Translations under genes and position numbers: made by a program
Part shown: positions 6,955 through 16,500 of the stretch, one piece after another
How positions within the stretch are numbered: position 1 is the stretch's first letter
How the letters are laid out: every line of letters begins with the position of its first letter
The notes under the pieces: generated by a model
Told to the model about the DNA's origin: nothing
Databases searched by the model: none
What the model saw: only the letters and a program-made list of their open reading frames with translations
Origin: Pseudaminobacter soli (ex Zhang et al. 2022)
Lineage (GTDB): Bacteria > Pseudomonadota > Alphaproteobacteria > Rhizobiales > Rhizobiaceae
Length of the DNA: 51,535 bases
Assembly: GCF_014595955.1 (NCBI RefSeq)
Contig: NZ_JABVCF010000023.1
Coordinates: 1-51,535, forward strand
Direction: 5' to 3'

Positions 6955-9900
6955 GTGCTTTCTGGATGTCTTTTGGGATTTGAGAGGGTGCACAGTCCAT
7001 CCTCCTTATCCATTGTCCCACTGCATACGTCGATCCCGGGGCGAGCACGCCTGAAGGTCGATGGCCTGCAGGGTTCACCAGTCGTCAAGGATGCGCTGGA
7101 GCGCCTGGGCCGGATGGCCCCAAATGTATCCAGGCTCACCGCGAGCGATTTGACAGGGAACATCCTGATCGAGCACGAGGCAGCCACACCGCTGCATTCC
7201 ATCCTGGAATATCTGAGGGCCCGCATTCAGAGGGAGATCACCGCTCCTGGTGCGGTTTCCTCCGACACCGGCCCGGTCTGGCATACTCTTACTCGGGACC
7301 AGACATTCGCTGCGCTGCATAGTTCCGCCGAAGGCCTGAGCCGGCGCGATGCATGCCAGCGGCTGGCCGAGACGGGTCCGAACGTAACCCAGACGGTCCA
7401 GCCGCGTTCGAGCGCCAGCATCCTCGCAAGCCAGTTCCAGAGCCTGCCCGTCGCTATTCTTCTCGGTGCGGCGGCAGTTTCGGTGCTCACCGGCGGTTTG
7501 CTTGAAGCCGTCGCCATCCTCGCGGTCGTTGGCATGAACGGCGCAATCGGTTTCAAGACCGAATCTCGTGCGGAGGCGACCATACGGAGTCTCGGCGCCC
7601 AGGCTTCCCGGACTGCTCAGGCTTTGCGCGACGGGGTTTCGATAGGGGTGCCTGTCAGAGAGATTGTCCCGGGCGACGTGATTTCGTTGCGACGCGGCGA
7701 TGTGGTTCCGGCCGACGCGCGTGTGATCTCGGCGCAGGGATTGAGCGTGAGCGAAGCAATGCTCACCGGCGAGAGCATGCCTGTATCCAAACACCCTGAG
7801 CCGATTGGCGACTGGACGACACCGCTCGGGGCTCGCAGCAACATGCTGTACTGCGGAACGATCATTACGGGTGGCGGAGGGCGTGCGCTGGCGGTCGCGA
7901 CCGGCTCGTCCACGCAAACTGCGCTGATCCAACGTCTTGTTACCAGCACTGCCCGCCCCGAAACACCTCTCCAGCGACAGCTAGGCGATCTGGGCAGACA
8001 ACTCGGATGGGTGACCTTGGCTGCGGGCGCGGTGATCGCGGGCGTGGGCCTTCTGCGCGGCCAGGGCCTCATTCCGATGATCCGTTCGGCACTGTCGATC
8101 GCCGTTGCCGCGATGCCGGAAGGTCTGCCGCTGCTGGCCACCACGATTCTGGCCCTTGGTGTGGAGGCACTGCGTAAACGCGGCGTTTACGTTCGGCGAC
8201 TGGCGGCGATCGAAACCTTGGGGGCAGTGCAAACTATCTGTTTCGACAAGACAGGGACCTTGACGCTGGGCCGCATCAATGTGGAGCAGATCAGGATCGC
8301 CACAGAATCCTATTCGAGCTCGGGAGGCGTTCTGGGGCAGGATGGGAGGCCGGCCGAACTCGATCAGAAGCCGGCATTACAGCGCCTGCTCCAGGTGGGG
8401 GCGCTCTGCAGCGACGTTCAGATCGTGCACAAAGGAACCAGCGTGACCCTTGATGGGTCGCCCACCGAGTGCGCGCTCGTCCAGTCGGCCCTCGACAGCG
8501 GCATTGACGTCGCAGCGCTGCGGCAGCAATTTCCGCGCACCAAGGTTCAGCACAGATCCGAAGCCTATCGCTTCATGGCGACCACGCATGTGTCGGCGCA
8601 CGGACAGATGGTCTCCGTGAAGGGAAGTCCCGACGACGTCCTGGAACGTTGCCGATTCCAAATGCTTCCCGACGGCACGGAGCAGGAACTGACTCCGGAG
8701 CGCCGGGCACGCATCGAAGAGCGGAACCTCGAACTGGCATCCCAGGCCCTGCGGGTGCTTGGAATGGCGGAAAGGCAACTGCAAGGACAGGATGGCGGCG
8801 TCCAGGATCGGCCGGTCGAGGACCTTACCTGGATCGGGCTCGTTGGCATGGCTGACCAGATCCGCCCTGGCATACGCGAACTGATGAGCAGGCTGCATGA
8901 GGCTGGCATTCAGACCATCATGCTCACTGGGGATCAGCGGCCGACGGCAATTGCCGTGTCCGAGCGCATCCACCTGAATGGCCCAGGCGCGATTCGCGTG
9001 ACAGATGCGGCCGAACTGGAAGGCCTGACCCCTGCCGAACTTGGTGAAGTTGCGGGGCACACACAGGCATTCAGCCGGGTAAGCCCCGCGCAGAAGCTGC
9101 AGATAGTGAGATCGTTGCAGGCCGCCGGCACAACCGTTGCGATGGTCGGTGATGGAGTGAACGACGGCCCGGCGCTTCGAGCTGCCAATGTCAGCATTGC
9201 GGTGGCCGAGACGGACGTTGCCGCGGCAACCCGTGAGATCGCCGACATCCTCATCACCTCAGATCGGCTCGATGGCCTGTTGCCGGCACTCGTGACCGGC
9301 CGCACCACGCACCGGAACATCCGCAAGGCGCTCCGCTACCTCGTGAGCACAAACCTGAGTGAGGTGCTGCTTGTCCTTAGCGGCACCGCGGCCGGAATGA
9401 GTGCTCCTCTTTCGCCGATGCAGTTGCTGTGGATCAACCTCATCACCGATGTGCTGCCCGGTCTTGGCCTCGCGATGGAAGCACCCGAGGCCGATGTTCT
9501 CGAGCAGGGGCCGATGGAAGCCGACGCCCCGGTGCTGGGGCGCGACGACATTGCCGGCACGGCAGCTCAGGCTGCCATGCTTGGTGCCGGTGCGTTGGCG
9601 TCGACCCTCGTCGGCTGGCGACGCTACGGCGCAAACGCACCGCAGACAGGGACGATGACGTTCGGCAGCATCATGCTCGCGCAACTGCTGCACGCCCTGA
9701 CATCACGTTCGGAGGAGCACGGCATATTTGGACCCACCGCGCCGCCGAGAAACAATGCGCTTTCCGCGATCGTGGGCGGCTCGATCGGCGTGCATCTGAT
9801 TGCGTTGCTGCTGCCGGTGGCGAGGGGCCTGCTCGGTGTATCGCGATTGAGCGCGAGAGACGCCGCGACGACACTCGCTGGCGGGGTGCTTCCGTTCATA

Positions 9901-10008
9901 GCCATGGAACTGAACAAACTGAACTCGATCGGCCCCGGCGACCAGTTCACCTGGAGACGCGACGTGACTGCAGAACCGGACGCCTGGCCGGGCGACCAGC
10001 CCGCCTAG
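6955..10008 (+). CDS. P-type cation-transporting ATPase with N-terminal HMA-like module
   Basis: A roughly 1,017-residue P-type ATPase. An N-terminal ~75-residue module (TSIPGRARLKV ... ILIEHE) resembles HMA-type domains but lacks CxxC. The pump follows: LTGES (about 270), the phosphorylation motif DKTGTLT (Asp about 431), the nucleotide/hinge motif TGDQ and GDGVNDGPAL (about 732). The fourth membrane segment has AAMPEGLP, and the late segments carry NLSEVLL and NLITDVLPGLGLAME, which point to the P2 (Ca2+/Na+/K+-type) group and not to CPx heavy-metal pumps. Transported ion is unknown. The start is uncertain: GTG 6955 has no good ribosome binding site, and GTG 6988 is an alternative. Its stop overlaps the stop of the convergent next gene. 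Confidence 0.85.
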   Translation: MLSGCLLGFERVHSPSSLSIVPLHTSIPGRARLKVDGLQGSPVVKDALERLGRMAPNVSRLTASDLTGNILIEHEAATPLHSILEYLRARIQREITAPGAVSSDTGPVWHTLTRDQTFAALHSSAEGLSRRDACQRLAETGPNVTQTVQPRSSASILASQFQSLPVAILLGAAAVSVLTGGLLEAVAILAVVGMNGAIGFKTESRAEATIRSLGAQASRTAQALRDGVSIGVPVREIVPGDVISLRRGDVVPADARVISAQGLSVSEAMLTGESMPVSKHPEPIGDWTTPLGARSNMLYCGTIITGGGGRALAVATGSSTQTALIQRLVTSTARPETPLQRQLGDLGRQLGWVTLAAGAVIAGVGLLRGQGLIPMIRSALSIAVAAMPEGLPLLATTILALGVEALRKRGVYVRRLAAIETLGAVQTICFDKTGTLTLGRINVEQIRIATESYSSSGGVLGQDGRPAELDQKPALQRLLQVGALCSDVQIVHKGTSVTLDGSPTECALVQSALDSGIDVAALRQQFPRTKVQHRSEAYRFMATTHVSAHGQMVSVKGSPDDVLERCRFQMLPDGTEQELTPERRARIEERNLELASQALRVLGMAERQLQGQDGGVQDRPVEDLTWIGLVGMADQIRPGIRELMSRLHEAGIQTIMLTGDQRPTAIAVSERIHLNGPGAIRVTDAAELEGLTPAELGEVAGHTQAFSRVSPAQKLQIVRSLQAAGTTVAMVGDGVNDGPALRAANVSIAVAETDVAAATREIADILITSDRLDGLLPALVTGRTTHRNIRKALRYLVSTNLSEVLLVLSGTAAGMSAPLSPMQLLWINLITDVLPGLGLAMEAPEADVLEQGPMEADAPVLGRDDIAGTAAQAAMLGAGALASTLVGWRRYGANAPQTGTMTFGSIMLAQLLHALTSRSEEHGIFGPTAPPRNNALSAIVGGSIGVHLIALLLPVARGLLGVSRLSARDAATTLAGGVLPFIAMELNKLNSIGPGDQFTWRRDVTAEPDAWPGDQPA

Positions 10009-10508
10009 GCAGGCAAGAGGACAGTCTTAGATGCTACTGGATTCGACAGGAAGAAAGTCTGGTCTGGCCGCTCGGCCGCAGAGCCGATGATGGCACGAAG
10101 GACCGGCTCGGCCACCAGTTCCGCCACCTGAACGATCGGGTGCTTCGGCAGCACCATCGGCATCAGCTTCGTCACCAGTGAAACGAGGTCGAACTCGGTC
10201 CCATGGCTGACGGAGTTGCTGCCCGGGTTTGCGCCGCAGCACGGGCAGGTGCTCGGCTCGGCGTTGCCGGCCGCCGGACCCGTTTTCAGAGCCGGAGTCC
10301 ATCCGCCGAGAGGGTCGAGGTTCCTGTCATGCTCGATCGTGACGCTCGCCGCCGCCGGATTGACGGTCACGTTTCGCACGCCCTGTATGGCGTTCAACTG
10401 CTGCTTGAGGCCGGCGAAGAACTGTTCCTGGTGCCGTGCTGCGGGGATCTGGATCCGCATGCGGCCGGGAATGCGGTGGATGATATGGGCCTTCAGGCGA
10501 GGATGCAT
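10005..10508 (-). CDS. HMA-like domain protein with CPCC motif
   Basis: A 167-residue protein. Residues about 8-65 (HRIPGRMRIQIP ... NVTVNPAAASVTIEHD) repeat the module found at the N-terminus of the convergent P-type ATPase and in the protein at 12066. A linker contains TCPCCGANPG, a possible thiol metal site. The last third (LVTKLMPMVLPKHPIVQVAELVAEPVLRAIIG) is hydrophobic but broken by prolines and charges, so it may bind the membrane peripherally. No catalytic motif is seen. Its TAG stop and that of the ATPase share the palindrome CTAG at 10005-10008. Function is unknown; partnership with the ATPase is inference from shared module and position. Confidence 0.75.
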   Translation of the reverse strand: MHPRLKAHIIHRIPGRMRIQIPAARHQEQFFAGLKQQLNAIQGVRNVTVNPAAASVTIEHDRNLDPLGGWTPALKTGPAAGNAEPSTCPCCGANPGSNSVSHGTEFDLVSLVTKLMPMVLPKHPIVQVAELVAEPVLRAIIGSAAERPDQTFFLSNPVASKTVLLPA

Positions 10509-10612
10509 TACGCTTGCTGGTCTCAGTTTCAGCCGACTGCGTGGCTCGTCGGCGAACCCAATAGCCGGTTTTTACGAAGGATTAATGACAGTTGAGCGGC
10601 AATATGTGTCGC

Positions 10613-11905
10613 TCAGGAGATTGCCTGGGTCATCAGGAAAAGCAGGCAGCCGACAAGCGCGCCGACCACGGTTCCGTTCATCCTGATATATTGCAGGTCG
10701 CTGCCCACCAGCAGTTCGAGGCGGTCCGAGAGAGCCTTGGTGTCCCACTTCATGACGACATCCGAGAAGAACGAACCGATTTCGCCTCGGAACCTGACAA
10801 TATGAAGCGAAAGGCGTTCCAAGGCGGAGTCGATGTGCTTCTGCATGGCCTCGTCGGAGAGGAGGGCCTGACCGATCAGAACGAGCACACTTTCCAGAGC
10901 TTCGCGGGTCTTCGAGGATGGCGACTCCAGATCCTGCAGCAACACGGCGGAGAGATCGGTCCAGATCGAGCCGATCCAGGCCTGCACGTCGGCATGGTCG
11001 AGCAGCCTGTTCTTGGCAGCATTGATCTGATCCTGCAGTTCCGGAGAGGTCTGCAACTTCTCCACGATATCGGACAAGGATTCCCGGAATTTCAGCCGCG
11101 CTTCGCTTTCCGGCTCTCGGAGATTCTGCAGCACCTCGAGCACGCCCGAGATCATCGCATTGGCAATGCGCTTGTTGATTGCACTCGGAATCCACCAGCG
11201 GCTGCGCTGCTGGACGATCTCTTCGATCCGTTCGGAATTCTCCTGCAGCATCTTCTCGGCCATCCCGAGGGTCTGATCGAAGACGACGTCCGCTTCGCCG
11301 CTCTTGGTCAACGCCTCGACGATACGGGCCAGCACCGGGGTGATGTCTGTGCGGCGCAGTTGCTCTCCCAGGGTGCGATTGGCGAACTCGAGCAAGTCCC
11401 GCTTGCCCAGCGAGCGGATGACGTATGGCATCGCCTGGATGATCGTGTCGGCGATCCCCGCAGCGGTGGACCGACGGCCGAGCCAGACGGCGAAACGACG
11501 GCCTATCCGTAGGGCGCGCAGCTTGCCGAGCACCACCTCCGGGGTCAGGAAATGCTGCTCGATGAAAACGCCAAGTGTGCGCGCGATGCGCTCACGGCTG
11601 TTCGGGATAATCGCCGTGTGCGGTATCGGAACTCCGAGCGGATGGCGAAAGAGCGCCGTCACTGCGAACCAGTCGGCCAGTCCGCCGACGACGCCCGCTT
11701 CGGCTCCCGCCCGCAACAGCAGGACAGCGAAGCCCGGCGCCTCGACCAGATGCGTTGCGAATGTGATCCCGGCCATGGTGCCGAGGAGCGTGTTGGCGAG
11801 GACGCGGTTGCGCCGAAGGCGCCGGCGCTGCAGGGCCTCGTTCTTGAGTGTGAAGCCCTGCGGAAAGGTGCTCGTGGTCTGTGGTGTCATCATTTCCGGC
11901 GGCAT
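10613..11905 (-). CDS. DUF445 family membrane protein
   Basis: A 430-residue protein of the DUF445 (YjiN-like) family. The N-terminal region has two hydrophobic segments (about residues 35-65) and the diagnostic stretch GAEAGVVGGLADWFAVTALF, then RHPLGVPIPHTAIIPNSRERI. A long helical, charged middle resembles an apolipoprotein-like or coiled-coil domain. A final hydrophobic segment is near the C-terminus (YIRMNGTVVGALVGCLLFLM). Length is typical. Family function is not established. An internal ATG at 11893 or 11890 (MMTPQTTS) could be the true start. It lies between two genes encoding HMA-like modules, on the same strand as the CPCC protein with about 100 bases between them. Confidence 0.82.
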   Translation of the reverse strand: MPPEMMTPQTTSTFPQGFTLKNEALQRRRLRRNRVLANTLLGTMAGITFATHLVEAPGFAVLLLRAGAEAGVVGGLADWFAVTALFRHPLGVPIPHTAIIPNSRERIARTLGVFIEQHFLTPEVVLGKLRALRIGRRFAVWLGRRSTAAGIADTIIQAMPYVIRSLGKRDLLEFANRTLGEQLRRTDITPVLARIVEALTKSGEADVVFDQTLGMAEKMLQENSERIEEIVQQRSRWWIPSAINKRIANAMISGVLEVLQNLREPESEARLKFRESLSDIVEKLQTSPELQDQINAAKNRLLDHADVQAWIGSIWTDLSAVLLQDLESPSSKTREALESVLVLIGQALLSDEAMQKHIDSALERLSLHIVRFRGEIGSFFSDVVMKWDTKALSDRLELLVGSDLQYIRMNGTVVGALVGCLLFLMTQAIS

Positions 11906-12065
11906 GCATTGCCCTCTGTTGCGCCAATAAATGGTGCTCGTGTCCGAACCGCCAACATCCGGCCCTCAATGCAGTGTAATGAGGCTGAGATTGGGCGTCT
12001 GCCGGGCGCACTTGTGTCGCAATGTGGACGTTTCCGGGATCGGATCGTTGGGAGCGAGGCAACCG

Positions 12066-12632
12066 ATGCTGCCAAGTGCTACTGTCGAACACGAGCTTAC
12101 CGGGCGCCTGCGGGTCAGAGTGCCGGGCCTGCGCGGAAATCAGTCGTTCTTCCGCTCTGCGATCGAAACGCTCTCGCAGCATCCGGAGATCAGCGCGGTG
12201 ATCGTCAACCCGTCCACCGGCAGCGTCCTCATCGAACATACGACGGACCCGCAGTCGATACAGGAGTTCGCCGCCGAACGCGGACTTTTCGAAGTGCGCA
12301 GGGTACCTCCGGCACCCGCAACGCGCAGAATCGTTGTATCCCCTAAAACCGCGGCGTCAGGGCTCGTTGTCCTGGGCGCCCTACAGGCCGCGCGCGGCGA
12401 GATCCTCGGGCCTGCGTCCGAGAATTTCTGGAACGCCTATGGCGCGCTGCGGGTAATGCACAATCTGCCGCTGATGCTGCTGTTCGGCGGACTGGGCCTG
12501 TTCCAGATCTCGCAAGGCAGGGCATTCGGCTCGGCCGCCTCGCTGTTCTTCTATGCATTCATGCTGGAGCGGCTGACGGCGCCCCATGCCAACCGTCCGG
12601 CTGGGGCACGCCCACGGCTGGCCTCGAATTGA
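12066..12632 (+). CDS. HMA-like module protein with C-terminal membrane segments
   Basis: A 188-residue protein. Residues about 6-60 (HELTGRLRVRVPGLRG ... SAVIVNPSTGSVLIEHT) form the third copy in this block of the GR-x-R / IEH module. The C-terminal half holds two hydrophobic stretches (ASGLVVLGALQAARG and LPLMLLFGGLGLFQIS) and a third weaker one (GSAASLFFYAFML), so it is probably an integral membrane protein. GGGAGCGAGG just before ATG 12066 supports this start over an in-frame ATG at 11931. No CxxC metal motif is present. Function unknown; it belongs with the ATPase/DUF5132 block by shared module and location. Confidence 0.72.
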   Translation: MLPSATVEHELTGRLRVRVPGLRGNQSFFRSAIETLSQHPEISAVIVNPSTGSVLIEHTTDPQSIQEFAAERGLFEVRRVPPAPATRRIVVSPKTAASGLVVLGALQAARGEILGPASENFWNAYGALRVMHNLPLMLLFGGLGLFQISQGRAFGSAASLFFYAFMLERLTAPHANRPAGARPRLASN

Positions 12633-12643
12633 CCCGACAGGGC

Positions 12644-12660
12644 CGGGAGGCAGGCTCCCG
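12644..12660 (+). terminator. Short terminator-like hairpin after the HMA-like membrane gene
   Basis: CGGGAG at 12644-12649 pairs with CTCCCG at 12655-12660 around GCAGG, 11 bases after the stop. The stem is only 6 bp and no T tract follows. Confidence 0.3.
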
Positions 12661-12798
12661 CAATACTAACTGTAGTCAGTCCCATCCCACTCGCAGAGCC
12701 TGACGCCTCGGCCAATACACTGCTTAAGCGGTGGCGCGGCTGCCCGCCTCAGATCCTCGCCACCGTAGTGTTCCCACCCCTGTCGAGCGACGAACTAC

Positions 12799-13344
12799 TT
12801 AGTACGGATAATATGGGCAGACGTAGCGCCCATAATAATCGTAGAAGCAGTAATTGTTGGAGAGCCCATAGTAGGGAAAACCAACGCCTAGGAAGAAGTC
12901 GCCATCACCGCCGTCGAAGAAGTTATTGTTGAAGCGGTGGAATCGGTTGAAACGGTTATGGAAGAAGCGCGCATGCGCAAAACGGTTGCCGTGGAAGGAG
13001 CGGTTGCCATGGAAGTGATCAAACCCGCGGCCCATCATGGGATGGCCGAAGCCGCCCATATGACCGAAGCCGCCCATGTGTCCGAAGCCTCCCATGTGCC
13101 CGAAACCGCCCATATGGCCGCCGCCACCAGAGAAATGGCCACCGCCGTGACCGCCACCGCCACCACCCCCGCGCACTTGCACGATGGGAAGCGAGTTACT
13201 GATATCGTGGCCGGAAAGACTCGTTCCGGCTGCCAATCCCGATGGGCTAGCCAGGGCCGGTGCTGCCAACCCTGCGACAACGCCGATGGCTATTGCGCCC
13301 CGACGCATGAGGGACACGAGATGAGGTCTCATATCAGTCTCCAT
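12799..13344 (-). CDS. Secreted Gly/His/Met/Phe-rich repeat protein
   Basis: A roughly 181-residue exported protein. A signal peptide (RRGAIAIGVVAGLAAPALASP) is followed by a Gly-rich stretch and about five near-identical hexapeptides GHMGGF. A His/Phe/Asn/Arg-rich region comes next (NRFAHARFFHNRFNRFHRF), and a Tyr-rich C-terminus carries two Cys (NYCFYDYYGRYVCPYYPY). No enzyme motif is seen. His and Met repeats could bind copper or other metals, or the protein may be a structural envelope or matrix component; both are inference. The ribosome site GGAGAGGTG favours ATG 13344 (METDMRP); ATG 13365 and ATG 13332 are alternatives. Confidence 0.75.
   Translation of the reverse strand: METDMRPHLVSLMRRGAIAIGVVAGLAAPALASPSGLAAGTSLSGHDISNSLPIVQVRGGGGGGGHGGGHFSGGGGHMGGFGHMGGFGHMGGFGHMGGFGHPMMGRGFDHFHGNRSFHGNRFAHARFFHNRFNRFHRFNNNFFDGGDGDFFLGVGFPYYGLSNNYCFYDYYGRYVCPYYPY
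13046..13117 (-). repeat. Four tandem 18-bp repeats encoding GHMGGF
   Basis: Units at 13046-13063, 13064-13081, 13082-13099 and 13100-13117 share the pattern CCGAAGCCGCCCATRTG on the plus strand with only a few substitutions. They stay in frame in the Gly/His-rich gene and could expand or shrink by slippage. Confidence 0.9.
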
Positions 13345-13599
13345 CACCTCTCCAAGGTTGAACATTCAAACGGTCCCGGAAGTTATTATATTGGCACCGC
13401 TTTCAGGAGTAACGCTTTGGCCGGAAGAGTCGGAGCAGGAGCGTACCGGATTCTTGGACACGTTCGCGCGACAGTGACGTGATCGCATCCGCTTCCAGAC
13501 GCGGAGAAGGCAAACGATTGCAGGATACCGTCGGAACGCCGATTTCCGCACTATAGGCATCGGCATTTCGCCCTTAGCCGGGAATGCGATGCAGCCGCC

Positions 13600-16500
13600 T
13601 CAGCGCACCGGTCTTTTCGCCGAGATCAGTTCCAGCAATCGCCGGGTGCGATCCAGCCGCTTGGGACCGGGCGCGGTGCTCGTCTCGGCAACGAGGCGGT
13701 TACCTCGCCTGGACAAGCGCCTACGTTTCTCCCAGCGTGCCCATGTCTTCTCATCAGGCTGCTCCAAAAAAACGACGGCGATCGCCTTCGGTCCGGCCCT
13801 CACGGCCGACACGCCTGCCTGCGCCGCGCGCAACTTGATCAACGCGATGTCCAGCAGGGTCCTGACTTCCTCTGGTGGCGGGCCGAAGCGGTCGATCAGT
13901 TCGTCCTCGAGCGCCGAAATCTCTACCGGATCCTCCAGCCGCTGCAGGCGCGAGTAGAGATTCAGGCGCACCAGCGATTCTGACACGTAGCCCTCGGGCA
14001 GAGCGCCAGCCATCTCCAGCTCGATGCTGGGCTCCACTTCGACTTCGAGCCTCTCGCCGCGCGCTATCCGCACCGCGCGGGCAAGCAGGTGCTGATAGAG
14101 GCTGACGCCGATCAGTTTCATGTGTCCGGCCTGGTCGTCTCCCACGAGATCGCCTGCGCCGCGCAGGTCGAGGTCCCGCGCGCTGATCGCGAGACCGGAG
14201 CCCAGCCGGTCGAATGCCACAAGGGTGGAGAGTCGGGAGCGGGTCTCGTACGCGAGTTCCTGCCCGGGTTCGGTGAGAAGATAGGCAAAGCCCTGGGGGC
14301 GGCCCCGCCCGACACGGCCGCGTATCTGGTGCAACTGGGCGAGGCCGAAGCGATCGGGGCGCCAGACCAAGATCGTGTTGGCGCGTGGCACGTCGAGGCC
14401 GCTTTCGATGATGTTGGTGGCAAGCAGGACGTCGCCATCGCCATCCGCGAAGCCCACCATCGTCTCGTCCAACTCGGCGATCTCCAACTCGCCATGGGCC
14501 ACGCGCAGGCTGAGCTCCGGCACGATGCGGGCGAATTCCTTGCGGAGACCGTCGATGTCCTCGATGCGCGGCACGACGAAGAAGCTCTGTCCGTCGCGGC
14601 GCTTTTCGCGCAGCAATGCCGTACGCACCGCCGCCTGATCGAATTCGGCCAGAGAGGTGCGCACCAGACGCCGCCGGGCGGGCGGGGTCGCCAGCGTGCT
14701 GGTTTCGTGGATACCGACCATCGCGCCCTGTAGCGTGCGCGGGATCGGGGTGGCGCTCATGGTGAGCACATGGAGATTCGGCTTCAGGCTGCGCAAATTC
14801 TCCTTCAGCCTGGTGCCGAAGCGGTGCTCCTCGTCGATGACAACGAGCCCGAGATGCTTGAAGGAGACATTCTTTCCGGCGACGGCATGGGTGCCGACCA
14901 CCAGCCCGATCTTGCCGCTCGCCAGGCCCTCCTGAACGCGCTTCGTTTCGGCAGTGCCCACGGCCCGCGACAGGTGACCCACTTCCACGCCGGTGCCCGC
15001 AAACCGGCGGCGAAAGGTCTCGTAGTGCTGGCGGGCGAGCACAGTCGTCGGCGCCACCACCGCAACCTGCTTGCCTGAAAGCGCCACAGCGGCGGCGGCG
15101 CGCAACGCCACTTCGGTCTTTCCGAAGCCGACATCGCCGCAGATCAGCCGGTTCATCGCCTTGCCGGAAGCGAGATCGTTGAGGACGGACGCTATCGCCG
15201 TCTGCTGATCCGGTGTCTCCGGATAGGGGAAGCGTGCGGAAAATCGCGCATAGGCCGCACGCGGCGGCACGATCTTGTCGGCGCCGCCCGCTTCTCGCTT
15301 CCGCGCCAACTCCACCAGTTGCCCGGCCGCCTCGTCGATCTCGGCGCTCACGAGCGCCTTGCGCTTGTTCCAGGCGTCGCCCTTCAGGCGATCCAGCGTA
15401 ACCGTGCCTTCGTCCGCGCCATAGCGCCAGATGCGGCCGAACTCCCCCACCGGGGCGAGCAGGGACGCGCCTTCGTGGAACTCCAGCCGCACCGTGTCGC
15501 GGCTGACGCCGTCGACCTCGACGGTTTCCAGTGCGCGAAGCACGCACACGCCATGGTCCTCATGGATGACGACGTCGCCGACGTCCAACTCCGGTTCGGC
15601 TGCCAGTTCGGCCTCGGCTGCCCCCCGGCCGTGATACAGCCGCGCCCCGAACAGGTCAGGCGCGGCGACGATCGCAAAGCCTGCTCGGCGGTCGACAAAG
15701 CCATGTTCGAGGTCCCACGGCGCTGCCAGAAGCGAACCGGCTTCGGCAGCAATCACGTCCGACCAATGCTCCACTGCGTCCGGCTTGCGCTCGAGCCGGC
15801 GTGCCAGCCCCCGTTCCATGCGCGCGAGTTCGGAAGCCGTACCGGCAAGGAGGACAGGGCCTGTTTCCAATGCCGCCGATATGAACCGCGCCACGGCGCC
15901 GGCCGGGTCGGCTTGCAGCAGGAAGTCGGGCAAGCCTTCGATGCCGCCGACGTCCAGCGTCTCGGCGCCGCGTTCCTCAATGATTAGCGTGACCTCTTTG
16001 TCGCTTAGATAGAAGTGCTCCTGATGCGCGCTCACGCCATCTACATCCGCCCGCGCCTGCCGCGATTCGGCGACCAGTCCCGATGCCGTAGCCAGCCGAT
16101 CCTGGAAGCCTGGCGCGGTCACAAGTGCCGCCTCGGGCAAAAGGTCGAACACTGTCCTGAGTTCGACCCCAACTCGCAGTAGCATTTGCTCAAGGCTTAC
16201 GCGTCCGCGTGCGCCGGTCTCCTCCGGCGCATCGGCTATCAGTTCCGAGGCGGGCGGTATTCGCATAGAAGAGAGGTTGCTCTGGGTGCGTTGCGAGAGC
16301 GGGTCATAGGTGCGGATCTCGATGATGTCGTCTTCCTCATCGAGCAGGATGCGGACAGGCTGCTCGGCAGCGGAGGGGAAGATGTCGAGCACTTGGCCGA
16401 GAAAAGCTGCTTCTCCCGCCTCGTCCACGCGCTCATCCAGTATGTAGCCGGCGCGCTCCAGGTCGGCGAGCAAGGCTTCACGGGTCAGTTCATCGCCGAC

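Noticed and set aside
12729-12765. CGGTGGCG/CGCCACCG inverted repeat with 21-base loop
   Set aside because: Long loop, short arms and no T tract; not a convincing terminator.
13046-13117. CRISPR-like repeat array
   Set aside because: The repeats are 18 bp, directly adjacent without spacers, and in frame within a coding region.
13754-15547. 597-residue minus-strand frame in a second register within the Mfd-like gene
   Set aside because: Arg/Gly/Pro-rich translation without motifs, fully inside the helicase gene; a frame artefact of high GC.
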